Shown here: piece by piece, positions 1 through 6,173 of the stretch
Position numbering within the stretch: the stretch's first letter is position 1
Layout: the number at the start of each line of letters is the position of its first letter
Assembly: GCA_027858635.1 (NCBI GenBank)
Contig: JAQICG010000143.1
Coordinates: forward strand, 1 to 8,553
Direction: 5' to 3'
DNA length: 8,553 nt
From: Gammaproteobacteria bacterium
GTDB lineage: Bacteria > Pseudomonadota > Gammaproteobacteria > SZUA-229
Notes under the pieces: model-generated
The model's input: the letters and a program-made list of their open reading frames with translations, nothing else
Told to the model about the DNA's origin: nothing
The model's database searches: none
Program-made: the position numbers and the translations under genes

Positions 1-22
1 GCGCAATGGTCAGGCGGTGTGA
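1..22 (+). CDS. gcvT: C-terminal end of aminomethyltransferase (T-protein), partial
   Basis: Only the last codons are present. In the frame that begins at base 2 the sequence reads R-N-G-Q-A-V and then stops with TGA at 20-22. GcvT proteins commonly end with a short FVRNGKAV-like tail (recalled family knowledge), and gcvT usually lies directly upstream of gcvH. Position, strand and residues therefore agree with the end of the folate-dependent T-protein, which takes the aminomethyl group from the lipoyl arm of GcvH and makes methylene-tetrahydrofolate. Six residues are too few for proof; the call rests on context as much as on sequence. Confidence 0.6.
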
Positions 23-78
23 ATGCTAACAACAATAATGTATAACGCTAAAAAATTAACAGGTAGGGCGGATTGACT

Positions 79-465
79 ATGAGTAATGTACCTTCAGAAT
101 TGAAATACACCAAATCGCATGAATGGGTGCGCGATGAGGGTGACGGCACTGTCACTATCGGGATTACTGATCAGGCGCAGGAGCTGCTGGGTGATCTGGT
201 GTTTGTCGAATTACCGGAAGTCGGTTCAAAGCTGGTAGCGGGCGACGCCAGTTGCGTGGTGGAGTCGGTGAAGGCAGCTTCGGATGTCTACATGCCGATC
301 AGCGGCGAAATTCTAGAAGTAAATGAGATGCTGTTGGAAACTCCCGAACTCATTAATGATTCAGCATTTGATGACGGCTGGCTATTTAAGGTGCAGCCTG
401 ATACCGATGTCGATCTGGATGATGTGATGGACGCCGATAGTTACGAGGCTGAAATCGCCGACTAG
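79..465 (+). CDS. gcvH: Glycine cleavage system H protein (lipoyl carrier)
   Basis: GcvH is the soluble shuttle protein of the glycine cleavage system. Its lipoyl-lysine arm takes the aminomethyl group from the P-protein, gives it to the T-protein, and is then reoxidised by lipoamide dehydrogenase. The product is 128 residues, the normal family length. It opens with the typical SELKYTKSHEWV stretch. The lipoylation site lies in VVESVKAASDVYMP, with the modified lysine at residue 65, and the C-terminal part has the family's DGWLFKV segment near residue 99. I chose the ATG at 79 because it gives the standard MSNVP-type start and has a purine-rich AGGTAGGG about 10 bases upstream; an in-frame TTG at 73 would add only two residues. 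It sits 56 bases after the presumed gcvT end and 146 bases before gcvPA. Confidence 0.97.
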   Translation: MSNVPSELKYTKSHEWVRDEGDGTVTIGITDQAQELLGDLVFVELPEVGSKLVAGDASCVVESVKAASDVYMPISGEILEVNEMLLETPELINDSAFDDGWLFKVQPDTDVDLDDVMDADSYEAEIAD

Positions 466-466
466 G

Positions 467-483
467 AGCCTGTCTGACTTGAA
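467..483 (+). repeat. 17-base post-stop repeat, copy 1
   Basis: The sequence AGCCTGTCTGACTTGAA begins one base after the gcvH stop codon. An identical 17-base copy lies on the minus strand at 6155-6171, again directly after a stop codon (that of the CbbY-like gene) and in the same orientation relative to the gene it follows. The first three bases downstream of the two copies differ. Role unknown. Confidence 0.7.
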
Positions 484-494
484 GAATCCGGAGT

Positions 495-551
495 ATTTGC
501 GCGGTACCCAAGACCGCGCAAATGCAGCGGCATGATTGGTTTTATGCCGCT
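495..551 (+). other. Two tandem perfect hairpins between gcvH and gcvPA
   Basis: The spacer between gcvH and gcvPA holds two consecutive perfect inverted repeats. The first pairs 495-505 (ATTTGCGCGGT) with 513-523 across a 7-base loop. The second pairs 526-533 (AGCGGCAT) with 544-551 across a 10-base loop. Neither is followed by a run of T, so they are not standard intrinsic terminators. They may act as an RNA-processing or stability element, a partial attenuator, or a repeat of the REP kind that sets the ratio between the abundant GcvH and the P-protein. AT-rich sequence after the second hairpin (about 560-583) could hold an internal promoter, but I see no convincing -35/-10 pair. Confidence 0.65.
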
Positions 552-611
552 ACCCCAATGATAATTATCCATAATATTTAACCACCATAATTGCCGCGAA
601 GTTTTAATCCC

Positions 612-1988
612 ATGCCATTTATTCCCCATACTGAACAGGAAGTCGCCGAAATGTTGCAGGTGATTGGTGTCAATGACCTCAATACGCTGTTCGAAGAAAT
701 TCCCGCCCACCTGCTGTCAGGCGAGCTCACCGCCGTGCCGGAAGGCATGACCGAAATGGAGGTCTCGCAGCTGATGCACGCGCGTGCGGCACAGCATCCG
801 CATTCGGTCTGTTTTCTGGGCGCCGGTGCCTACGAGCACCATATCCCGGCCGCAGTCTGGGAGATTACCACGCGCGGTGAATATTACAGTGCCTACACGC
901 CCTATCAGGCGGAAGCCTCGCAGGGTACGCTGCAATTAACCTATGAATTTCAGAGCATGATGACAGCCCTGACCGGCATGGATGTCTCCAATGCCTCCAT
1001 GTATGACGGCGCCTCGGCGCTGGCCGAAGCGGTGTTGATGGCGGTGCGGGCTAACCGTAAATCGAAGTCACGCAAAGTTTTGCTGCCGACCACGGTGCAT
1101 CCCGCTTACAGAAAAACCACGCAGACTATTGTGCATGGCCAGAACATCGAGCTGTGTGAGGTGGGTTATGACCCGGCGACAGGCATTACCGATCTGGAGA
1201 CGATTAAACAGCTGGCGGACGGTGACATTACTGCGGTGGTGATCCAGCAGCCGAATTTCTTCGGCAATCTGGAGGCGGTTAATGAGATTACCGACTGGGC
1301 GCACGAGCATGACATGCTGGTGATTGCAGTGGTCAACCCGTTGAGTCTGGCGGTGCTACAGTCGCCGGCTGAGTGGGGCACGGCTGGGGCGGATATTGTC
1401 TGTGGTGATGGCCAGCCGCTGGGCGCGCCGCTCTCCGCCGGTGGCCCCTATTACGGTTTTATGTGCTGTACTCAGCCACTGGTTCGGCAGATGCCGGGTC
1501 GAATCGTGGGGCGCACGGTTGATCTCGATGGCAAGCCCGGATTTGTCTTAACCCTGCAGGCGCGCGAGCAGCATATTCGCCGCTCCAAAGCGACCTCCAA
1601 TATCTGCACCAATCAGGGCCTGGTGGTCACTGCTACGACCATTCATATGTCGATTCTGGGCACCAGCGGTCTGGAGAGGGTCGCCAGAGCCTGTCATGCG
1701 AACACCCGAACATTGGTTGAACAGCTGGCGGACGTTGAGGGTGTCAGCAGGGCTTTTGCCGGCCCCTGTTTTCACGAGGCGGTATTGCAACTGAATAAAC
1801 CGGCGGGCGAAGTTCTGGCGGCGCTGGCGCAGCTCAATATTCTGGGTGGCTACGATCTGGCCGAAAGTTATCCCGAGCTGGGCCACGCCATCCTGGTGTG
1901 CGCCACTGAAATGCGTACCGATGCAGAAATAGCGGCCTATGCCGGGGCATTGGCGGCGGTCATGAATGAAGAAGAGGTGAGTACCTGA
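612..1988 (+). CDS. gcvPA: Glycine dehydrogenase (decarboxylating) subunit 1, P-protein alpha
   Basis: This is the N-terminal-half subunit of the two-part P-protein, which with GcvPB decarboxylates glycine using PLP and loads the aminomethyl group on GcvH. The product is 458 residues, normal for GcvPA. It starts with the family-typical MPFIPHTEQEVAEML and contains the conserved YTPYQAEASQGTLQLTYEFQ stretch, the SMYDGASALAEA motif and a glycine-rich GDGQPLGAPLSAGGPYYGF region. The PLP-binding lysine is expected in the beta subunit, not here. I chose the ATG at 612 from this N-terminus; an upstream in-frame TTG at 591 would add seven atypical residues. The ribosome binding site is weak (GAAG near 598). 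Its TGA overlaps the gcvPB ATG by one base, so the two subunits are probably made in equal amounts by coupled translation. Confidence 0.96.
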   Translation: MPFIPHTEQEVAEMLQVIGVNDLNTLFEEIPAHLLSGELTAVPEGMTEMEVSQLMHARAAQHPHSVCFLGAGAYEHHIPAAVWEITTRGEYYSAYTPYQAEASQGTLQLTYEFQSMMTALTGMDVSNASMYDGASALAEAVLMAVRANRKSKSRKVLLPTTVHPAYRKTTQTIVHGQNIELCEVGYDPATGITDLETIKQLADGDITAVVIQQPNFFGNLEAVNEITDWAHEHDMLVIAVVNPLSLAVLQSPAEWGTAGADIVCGDGQPLGAPLSAGGPYYGFMCCTQPLVRQMPGRIVGRTVDLDGKPGFVLTLQAREQHIRRSKATSNICTNQGLVVTATTIHMSILGTSGLERVARACHANTRTLVEQLADVEGVSRAFAGPCFHEAVLQLNKPAGEVLAALAQLNILGGYDLAESYPELGHAILVCATEMRTDAEIAAYAGALAAVMNEEEVST

Positions 1989-3439
1989 TGTTAATTTTTG
2001 AACATTCAAAAGCCGGTCGTAATGGTGCGCCGCAATCGCCCAAAGAAAAGGCCGGTATCGATGATCTGCCAGCGCACATGTTGAGAAAAATCCACGCCGC
2101 CCTGCCGGAAGTTTCCGAAATGCAGGCAGTGCGCCATTACACCCGCCTGTCGCAGAAGAACTTTTCCATCGACACCCATTTCTATCCTCTGGGTTCATGC
2201 ACCATGAAGTACAACCCGCGCGCCTGCAATACGCTGGCGATGCTGCCGGGGTTTCTGTCGCGCCATCCCATGGCGCCGGCGCAGCAGTCACAGGGTTTTC
2301 TGGCCTGCATGCACGAACTGCAGGAGATGCTGTGCGCAGCCACTGGCATGGCGGCTTTCTCGCTGGCACCCATGGCCGGGGCGCAGGGTGAGTTTTCCGG
2401 GGTGGCCATGATCGCGGCCTATCATAAGTCGCGCGGCGATGACGCACGCAAGGAGATTCTGGTGCCCAACGCCGCGCATGGTACCAATCCGGCCACCGCC
2501 ATTATGTGCGGTTTCAGCGTACGCGAGATCCCCACGATGGGTAACGGCGATGTTGATTTCGAAGCGCTGAAAGAAACCGTCGGCCCGCAAACCGCCGGCC
2601 TGATGCTGACCAATCCCTCCACGCTAGGGGTGTTCGAGCGCCAGATAGAAGCGATCGCCAAGGTTGTCCACGAGGCTGGCGGTCTGCTCTATTACGACGG
2701 TGCCAACCTGAATGCGATTCTCGGAAAAATTCGACCCGGTGATATGGGCTTTGATGTCATCCACAGCAATCTGCACAAAACATTCTCCACCCCGCACGGC
2801 GGTGGCGGCCCCGGTGCCGGTGCTGTCGGTGTGGCCGAGCGATTGAAACCCTTTCTGCCGTTACCGGTAGTGGCCAGAGATGGCGATGCTTATCGCTGGC
2901 TGACCGAACAGGATCTGCCGCAGAGTATCGGACGCCTGTCCGCCTTCATGGGCAATGCCGGCGTACTGTTGCGGGCTTACATCTACATGCGCATGCTGGG
3001 GCGCGAGGGTATGGTGCGTGTGGCCGAGTTCGCCACCCTCAATGCCAACTACATGATGGCCGAGGCGAAGCGCCGTGGTTTTGAACTGGCGATACCGGAT
3101 CGGCGCGCCAGCCATGAATTCATCATCACTCTGAAAAGTGAATCGCGTGAACTGCATGTAAGCGCAATGGACTTTGCCAAGCGCTTACTGGATCTGGGCT
3201 ATCACGCCCCCACCACCTATTTCCCGCTGTTGGTGCCGGAGTGTCTGCTGATCGAGCCGACGGAAACCGAAGCCAGAGAAGCGCTGGACGGATTTCTTGA
3301 TGCGATGCAGCAGATTCGTGAAGAAGCCCGGACTAACCCCGAACTGGGCACCGGCGCACCGCATACCCTGCCGGTAAAACGGCTGGATGAAGTCCGTGCC
3401 GCGCGCCAGCTGGATCTTGCCTGGAAGGGGGGAACATAG
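1988..3439 (+). CDS. gcvPB: Glycine dehydrogenase (decarboxylating) subunit 2, P-protein beta
   Basis: GcvPB is the catalytic, PLP-binding subunit of the glycine decarboxylase. The product is 483 residues; with GcvPA it totals 941, close to the fused P-protein of E. coli (about 957). The PLP lysine is K264 in SNLHKTFSTPHGGGGPG, the hallmark of the family. Other conserved blocks are FYPLGSCTMKYNPR near residue 65, AAHGTNPATA near 160, LLYYDGANLNAI near 235, and EPTETE near the C-terminus, where the substrate-site arm lies. Start codon 1988 overlaps the gcvPA stop by one base and has a good GAGGTG ribosome binding site at 1974-1979, inside the end of gcvPA. It is the last gene of the operon. 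No clear intrinsic terminator follows; the spacer after it carries a palindromic repeat instead. Confidence 0.97.
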   Translation: MLIFEHSKAGRNGAPQSPKEKAGIDDLPAHMLRKIHAALPEVSEMQAVRHYTRLSQKNFSIDTHFYPLGSCTMKYNPRACNTLAMLPGFLSRHPMAPAQQSQGFLACMHELQEMLCAATGMAAFSLAPMAGAQGEFSGVAMIAAYHKSRGDDARKEILVPNAAHGTNPATAIMCGFSVREIPTMGNGDVDFEALKETVGPQTAGLMLTNPSTLGVFERQIEAIAKVVHEAGGLLYYDGANLNAILGKIRPGDMGFDVIHSNLHKTFSTPHGGGGPGAGAVGVAERLKPFLPLPVVARDGDAYRWLTEQDLPQSIGRLSAFMGNAGVLLRAYIYMRMLGREGMVRVAEFATLNANYMMAEAKRRGFELAIPDRRASHEFIITLKSESRELHVSAMDFAKRLLDLGYHAPTTYFPLLVPECLLIEPTETEAREALDGFLDAMQQIREEARTNPELGTGAPHTLPVKRLDEVRAARQLDLAWKGGT

Positions 3440-3467
3440 TTGGCAGTTAAAAGCTTTTAAAGCTTTT

Positions 3468-3696
3468 ACCGCAGAGGACGCAAAGAACGCAGAGGAAAAG
3501 AAATTCTTGATTTAAAAACTCATCCTTCACATTGCATGAGAATGACAGATAAATTATTTCTGATAAGTGTGTTCAAACTATAATTATTATTAGGTTTTCT
3601 CTGCGTTCTTTACTACGCGCAATCCTGCGCTTCGCCCTACGGGCCGCACTGTGTGCGTTCAAAATGCTCCCGGCATTTTAGTGCGTCCTCTGCGGT
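3468..3696. repeat. Palindromic intergenic repeat element with 27-base arms
   Basis: The left arm (3468-3494) begins ACCGCAGAGGACGCA and ends AAAGAACGCAGAG. Its reverse complement appears on the right, but split in two: CTCTGCGTTCTTT at 3599-3611 (13 of 13 bases match) and TGCGTCCTCTGCGGT at 3682-3696 (15 of 15 match), with 70 foreign bases between. Removing the insert restores a perfect 27-base inverted repeat around an AT-rich core of 104 bases. There is no coding capacity, so it resembles a MITE-like or other non-autonomous intergenic repeat. I recall similar 'CCGCAGAGGACGCAAAGAACGCAGAGG' type sequences as multi-copy in environmental proteobacterial genomes, but this is memory, not a search. 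Confidence 0.75.
3612..3681. repeat. 70-base hairpin-rich insert inside the right arm of the palindromic element
   Basis: This segment interrupts the otherwise perfect right arm. It is packed with short inverted repeats in a row: GCGCA/TGCGC (3617-3630), GCCC/GGGC (3634-3644), GCAC/GTGC (3646-3656) and AAAATGC/GCATTTT (3661-3679). It is more GC-rich than the AT-rich core of the host element. At most one T (3611 and 3682) is duplicated at the junction, so no usual target-site duplication is seen. It looks like a second, independent non-coding repeat that inserted into the first, or a structured RNA/DNA element. Confidence 0.6.
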
Positions 3697-3725
3697 GAAT
3701 GCCCTTTTCTTTTCTTTTCTTAAAA

Positions 3726-4442
3726 TTAAAGCCAGCGCACGCAATTGCGGCCTTCTGCTTTGGCCTGATACAGTGCCTTGTCGACGCGTTGTAGCAGGGT
3801 TAGGCGGTCGTCTGAAGAGACATCGCATTCGGTAACACCAAAACTGGCGGTCACGCATCCGATTTCAAAACGATGCTGTTCGATCTTCTGTCTCAGTCGT
3901 TGGGCGTGTTCTTTGGCGCCGTGGATATTGGTAGAGACAGCCATGATGATGAATTCCTCGCCGCCAAAACGGGCGAACACATCGGTGCTGCGGTTGGCGC
4001 CGGCGATCACTTCTGCAATTTCTTTCAGAACCGCGTCACCCGTGGGATGACCATAGGTATCGTTAATCTGTTTGAAGTTATCGATGTCAAAAAATATAAT
4101 GGACAACTCTCCGCCATAACGTTTGATCTTGTCCATTTCTGCATCCAGCAGGCGATTAAAGTGCAGTCGGTTGTAGATGCCGGTAAGTGAATCGGTGTAA
4201 GCCACCTCCTTGAGCTGTTCGCGCAACAGTTGAATGCGAGCCAGCAAATAACCGAATAAGATCCCGGCGATGGTAGGCATGATGAAGGAGATATAAGTGA
4301 GCTCGGCACCCAGTAGAAAGCGGGTGTGAATAACATTCAGTTCAGCGGTAAAGACGCACGCCAGAAAAATATAGACCGCATAGATAAAACTGCTATTGTT
4401 AGAAGTCTGGAAGCTTTTAAGGTGGTTAAGCAATTTAATCAT
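3726..4442 (-). CDS. Membrane-anchored GGDEF diguanylate cyclase
   Basis: The protein (238 residues) should make the second messenger cyclic di-GMP from two GTP. The N-terminus has two hydrophobic segments (about residues 18-37 and 47-68) with a very short loop, so it is an inner-membrane anchor with no recognisable sensor domain. A short linker leads to the GGDEF domain (about 78-238), which begins with DSLTGIYNR (84-92), followed by the metal-binding FFDIDNFKQIND stretch, and carries the active GGEEF motif at 160-164. An RxxD inhibitory site (RSTD, 151-154) lies five residues before it, so product inhibition is likely. All signs point to an active enzyme. The start at 4442 keeps both membrane segments; there is no good ribosome binding site before it. 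It is convergent with gcvPB and lies 175 bases downstream of the DsbA-like gene in the same direction. Target process cannot be told from the sequence. Confidence 0.93.
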   Translation of the reverse strand: MIKLLNHLKSFQTSNNSSFIYAVYIFLACVFTAELNVIHTRFLLGAELTYISFIMPTIAGILFGYLLARIQLLREQLKEVAYTDSLTGIYNRLHFNRLLDAEMDKIKRYGGELSIIFFDIDNFKQINDTYGHPTGDAVLKEIAEVIAGANRSTDVFARFGGEEFIIMAVSTNIHGAKEHAQRLRQKIEQHRFEIGCVTASFGVTECDVSSDDRLTLLQRVDKALYQAKAEGRNCVRWL

Positions 4443-4459
4443 CTAAGGAATTATGCCAG

Positions 4460-4490
4460 ATTATTGATATGGTTTTTTCATGTAGGTCAA
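4460..4490 (-). promoter_or_regulatory. Possible promoter of the diguanylate cyclase gene
   Basis: On the minus strand TTGACC (4490-4485) and AATAAT (4465-4460) each match five of six sigma-70 consensus bases, but the spacer is 19 bases, longer than ideal. If used, transcription would begin near 4453 and leave a leader of only about 11 bases before the ATG at 4442, which has no Shine-Dalgarno sequence. A second weaker pair, TTAAGA (4519-4514) and TAATAT (4495-4490) with an 18-base spacer, would give a leader of about 40 bases. Both are by-eye calls. Confidence 0.3.
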
Positions 4491-4530
4491 TATTAGTTTA
4501 AATTTCACAATAGTCTTAAGGGAAACACGG

Positions 4531-4614
4531 ATGAAATTTATCAGCAATGCTTCGAGTATGAGCCTGCTGAGAATGTGCAGGTGGGTGATATTTAAAAAAT
4601 ACCGTGAAATCTGA
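4531..4614 (+). CDS. Possible small ORF, 27 residues
   Basis: An ATG at 4531 opens a 27-codon frame ending in TGA at 4612-4614. It is preceded by AAGGGA at 4518-4523, a good ribosome binding site with seven bases of spacing. The product would be short and basic (begins MKFISNASSM, ends IFKKYREI) with a weak amphipathic/hydrophobic middle. It lies in the spacer between the cyclase and DsbA-like genes, on the opposite strand to both, and ends three bases before the DsbA-like stop. I recognise no family. It may be a real small protein or a chance ORF. Confidence 0.22.
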   Translation: MKFISNASSMSLLRMCRWVIFKKYREI

Positions 4615-4617
4615 AGT

Positions 4618-5247
4618 TTAATCGGAATCGGTTTTGATTAAACAGGCAGCGGCTTCACGCATGACCGCTTCCTCAACAACGCCGGTTAGAACCCGGTCAC
4701 CGAATACAAAACTGGGCACACTCTTTATCTGATGGCGTCGGGCCTGCTCAAAATTGGCCAGCAGCCGTTGTGGGTGTACCGGATCAGTCCATGCCGCATT
4801 GATGAATGCATCATCAATGTCACATTCCCGGCCGATTTTTCGCAGCACGTCCCGATCACCGATATTTTTACCCTCCACGAAAAAGCTGGAAAATAATTTT
4901 TCGTGCAGGCGATAGAAGGTTTCGCGACCCCGTTGTTTAGCGGCTTCCGCCAGTAGCGATGCATCTCTGGAATTGGTAGTAAACGTGTGCTCAGCCAGCG
5001 GTATCGCCTCTTCGAAGGCGATGCGTTTCAGATTCTGCATGAGCTCGTTCCAGAACTCGGTGCTGTAATCGAGATCGGTGACCGGTTCGCCGGCGGCTGA
5101 GTTTTCGGGGTGTATCTCCAGAAAGCACCAGTTTATTTTGAGATCGTAATGGTCCTGAAGTCGCATCAGGCGATGATGACCGACGTAACAGAATGGGCAG
5201 ATGTAATCGCTGAAAACGGTAATCTTTATCTCTGCTCGATGAGTCAT
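4618..5247 (-). CDS. DsbA/FrnE-family thiol oxidoreductase, cytoplasmic
   Basis: The 209-residue product has a DsbA-like thioredoxin fold with a helical insertion. The active-site motif CPFC lies at residues 17-20 within SDYICPFCYVG, right after the first beta strand, and the cis-proline partner is in SVPSFVF (P178). The family (FrnE-like DsbA oxidoreductases) catalyses dithiol-disulfide exchange or isomerisation; some members take part in secondary metabolism or oxidative-stress defence. There is no signal peptide, so it should act in the cytoplasm, unlike classical periplasmic DsbA. I chose ATG 5247 because AGGA lies nine bases upstream and residues before it are not family-like; the frame stays open up to 5328 and would then overlap the TauE-like stop. 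It follows the exporter gene by 73 bases on the same strand. The substrate is unknown. Confidence 0.88.
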   Translation of the reverse strand: MTHRAEIKITVFSDYICPFCYVGHHRLMRLQDHYDLKINWCFLEIHPENSAAGEPVTDLDYSTEFWNELMQNLKRIAFEEAIPLAEHTFTTNSRDASLLAEAAKQRGRETFYRLHEKLFSSFFVEGKNIGDRDVLRKIGRECDIDDAFINAAWTDPVHPQRLLANFEQARRHQIKSVPSFVFGDRVLTGVVEEAVMREAAACLIKTDSD

Positions 5248-5320
5248 TGTGGGCTTTCCTGAAAACATGGGCGTGTTTCGATACGTTAATATAAATCTGA
5301 CAACCGCTATGGCAGGAGGT

Positions 5321-6109
5321 TTAGCCAAACATCATGTTAAATCCTACCAATATCAAAAACAACGCAAAGCCTTTTCTCAAGCTGTTTTCAGGCAGGTAAT
5401 GAGCCAGTTTGGCGCCCAGAGGCGCAAATAGATAGCTGGTGACGATGATAAAGGCGAATGCGGTTAAATGCACATATCCGAATGTCTGTGGCGGCAAGTT
5501 CTGCACCGACCAGCCCGCGTAGATATACGAAGCCGCGCCAAACACGGCAATGGGAAATCCGCAGGCGGCCGAAGTGGCTACGGCTTTGCGCATGGCAATA
5601 TTATGCCAGTGCAGAAAAGGCACGGTCAGGGTGCCGCCGCCAATGCCGACGATGGCGGAGATCAGGCCGATGATAAACCCCCCGAGCGCCGATTTTATTT
5701 TGTTGAGCGTGACATGATGTTGCGCGCTTTGCCGGTTCCAGAGCAGGTGCAGGGCCACCATGAGTTCGAAAATGCCAAAGGCGGGCTTGAGGATGTCGGT
5801 TTTTATTTCACTGGCGGCGAGACCGCCCAGCCATGCACCCAGGCAGATGCCCGGGGCGAGTGACAGAACCACCGGCCACAGTACCGCCTTTTTTCTGTGG
5901 TGGGCACGCGCCGATGAAATTGAGGTGATAATGATAGTGGCCAGCGAGGTGGCCAGTGCCATGTGCATGAGGTGTTCGCCGGGCAAGTTCTGGGTGCCGA
6001 AAATGTAGAACAGCATCGGCACGATAATCAGCCCGCCGCCCACGCCCAGCAGGCCGCTGGCCAGCCCGGCGAAAACGCCCGTCGCCAGATAGAGCAGACT
6101 ATCCAGCAT
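5321..6109 (-). CDS. TauE/SafE-family (sulfite exporter-like) membrane protein
   Basis: The 262-residue product is an integral inner-membrane protein with about eight hydrophobic segments. It shows the family's internal duplication: the signature GLLGVGGGLIIVP at residues 19-31 is repeated as ISAIVGIGGGTLTVP at 150-164. Members of TauE/SafE (formerly DUF81/UPF0721) are proposed to move sulfur-containing or organic anions such as sulfite, sulfoacetate or sulfolactate across the membrane, but most are uncharacterised and substrate cannot be read from the sequence. The length is typical. The ATG at 6109 starts the first membrane segment at once; no clear ribosome binding site is seen. The gene lies 64 bases after the CbbY-like gene and 73 before the DsbA-like gene, in the same direction, so co-transcription is plausible. 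Confidence 0.92.
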   Translation of the reverse strand: MLDSLLYLATGVFAGLASGLLGVGGGLIIVPMLFYIFGTQNLPGEHLMHMALATSLATIIITSISSARAHHRKKAVLWPVVLSLAPGICLGAWLGGLAASEIKTDILKPAFGIFELMVALHLLWNRQSAQHHVTLNKIKSALGGFIIGLISAIVGIGGGTLTVPFLHWHNIAMRKAVATSAACGFPIAVFGAASYIYAGWSVQNLPPQTFGYVHLTAFAFIIVTSYLFAPLGAKLAHYLPENSLRKGFALFLILVGFNMMFG

Positions 6110-6154
6110 TAATCAGAAGGCGCGATATGAAGTGCGGATTTGCAGCCGATTTCA

Positions 6155-6171
6155 TTCAAGTCAGACAGGCT
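6155..6171 (-). repeat. 17-base post-stop repeat, copy 2
   Basis: Read on the minus strand this is AGCCTGTCTGACTTGAA, identical to 467-483, and it starts two bases after the TAA of the CbbY-like gene. Here it is also embedded in a weak hairpin: GCAGCC at 6142-6147 can pair with GGCTGC at 6168-6173 across a 20-base loop. It fills much of the 64-base spacer before the exporter gene. Confidence 0.7.
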
Positions 6172-6173
6172 GC

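Larger units (their letters stand above)
3440..3725. other. Gene-free spacer between convergent gcvPB and the diguanylate cyclase gene
   Basis: These 286 bases carry no supportable gene. From left to right they hold two overlapping AAAGCTTTT palindromes (3449-3467), a long palindromic repeat element (3468-3696) with a nested insert (3612-3681), and a short TTTTC pentanucleotide repeat (about 3704-3721). The interior of the large element (3495-3598) is AT-rich and has no open reading frame with a ribosome binding site. I see no hairpin followed by a T-run that would clearly terminate either flanking gene, although the repeat hairpins could act as a bidirectional transcription stop. Confidence 0.7.

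Noticed and set aside
23..78. Possible glycine riboswitch before the glycine cleavage genes
   Set aside because: The spacer before gcvH is only 56 bases, and neither it nor the 466-611 spacer shows the conserved glycine-aptamer cores as I know them. A riboswitch, if any, would lie upstream of gcvT outside the window.
495..551. CRISPR-like repeat pair
   Set aside because: The two hairpins differ in sequence and there is no repeat-spacer periodicity.
1548..2447. A 299-codon open frame on the minus strand across the gcvPA/gcvPB junction
   Set aside because: It is wholly antisense to two certain genes, its residue composition (rich in R, P, H, A) is that of a reversed high-GC frame, and it has no recognisable domain.
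3440..3500. Intrinsic terminator for the gcv operon
   Set aside because: The AAAGCTTTT palindromes at 3449-3467 are AT-only weak stems without a GC-rich stem plus T-run, so I cannot support a terminator call.
3702..3721. TTTTC pentanucleotide repeat as a phase-variable tract
   Set aside because: Only about three and a half units, and it lies downstream of the cyclase stop, where a length change would not alter any reading frame.
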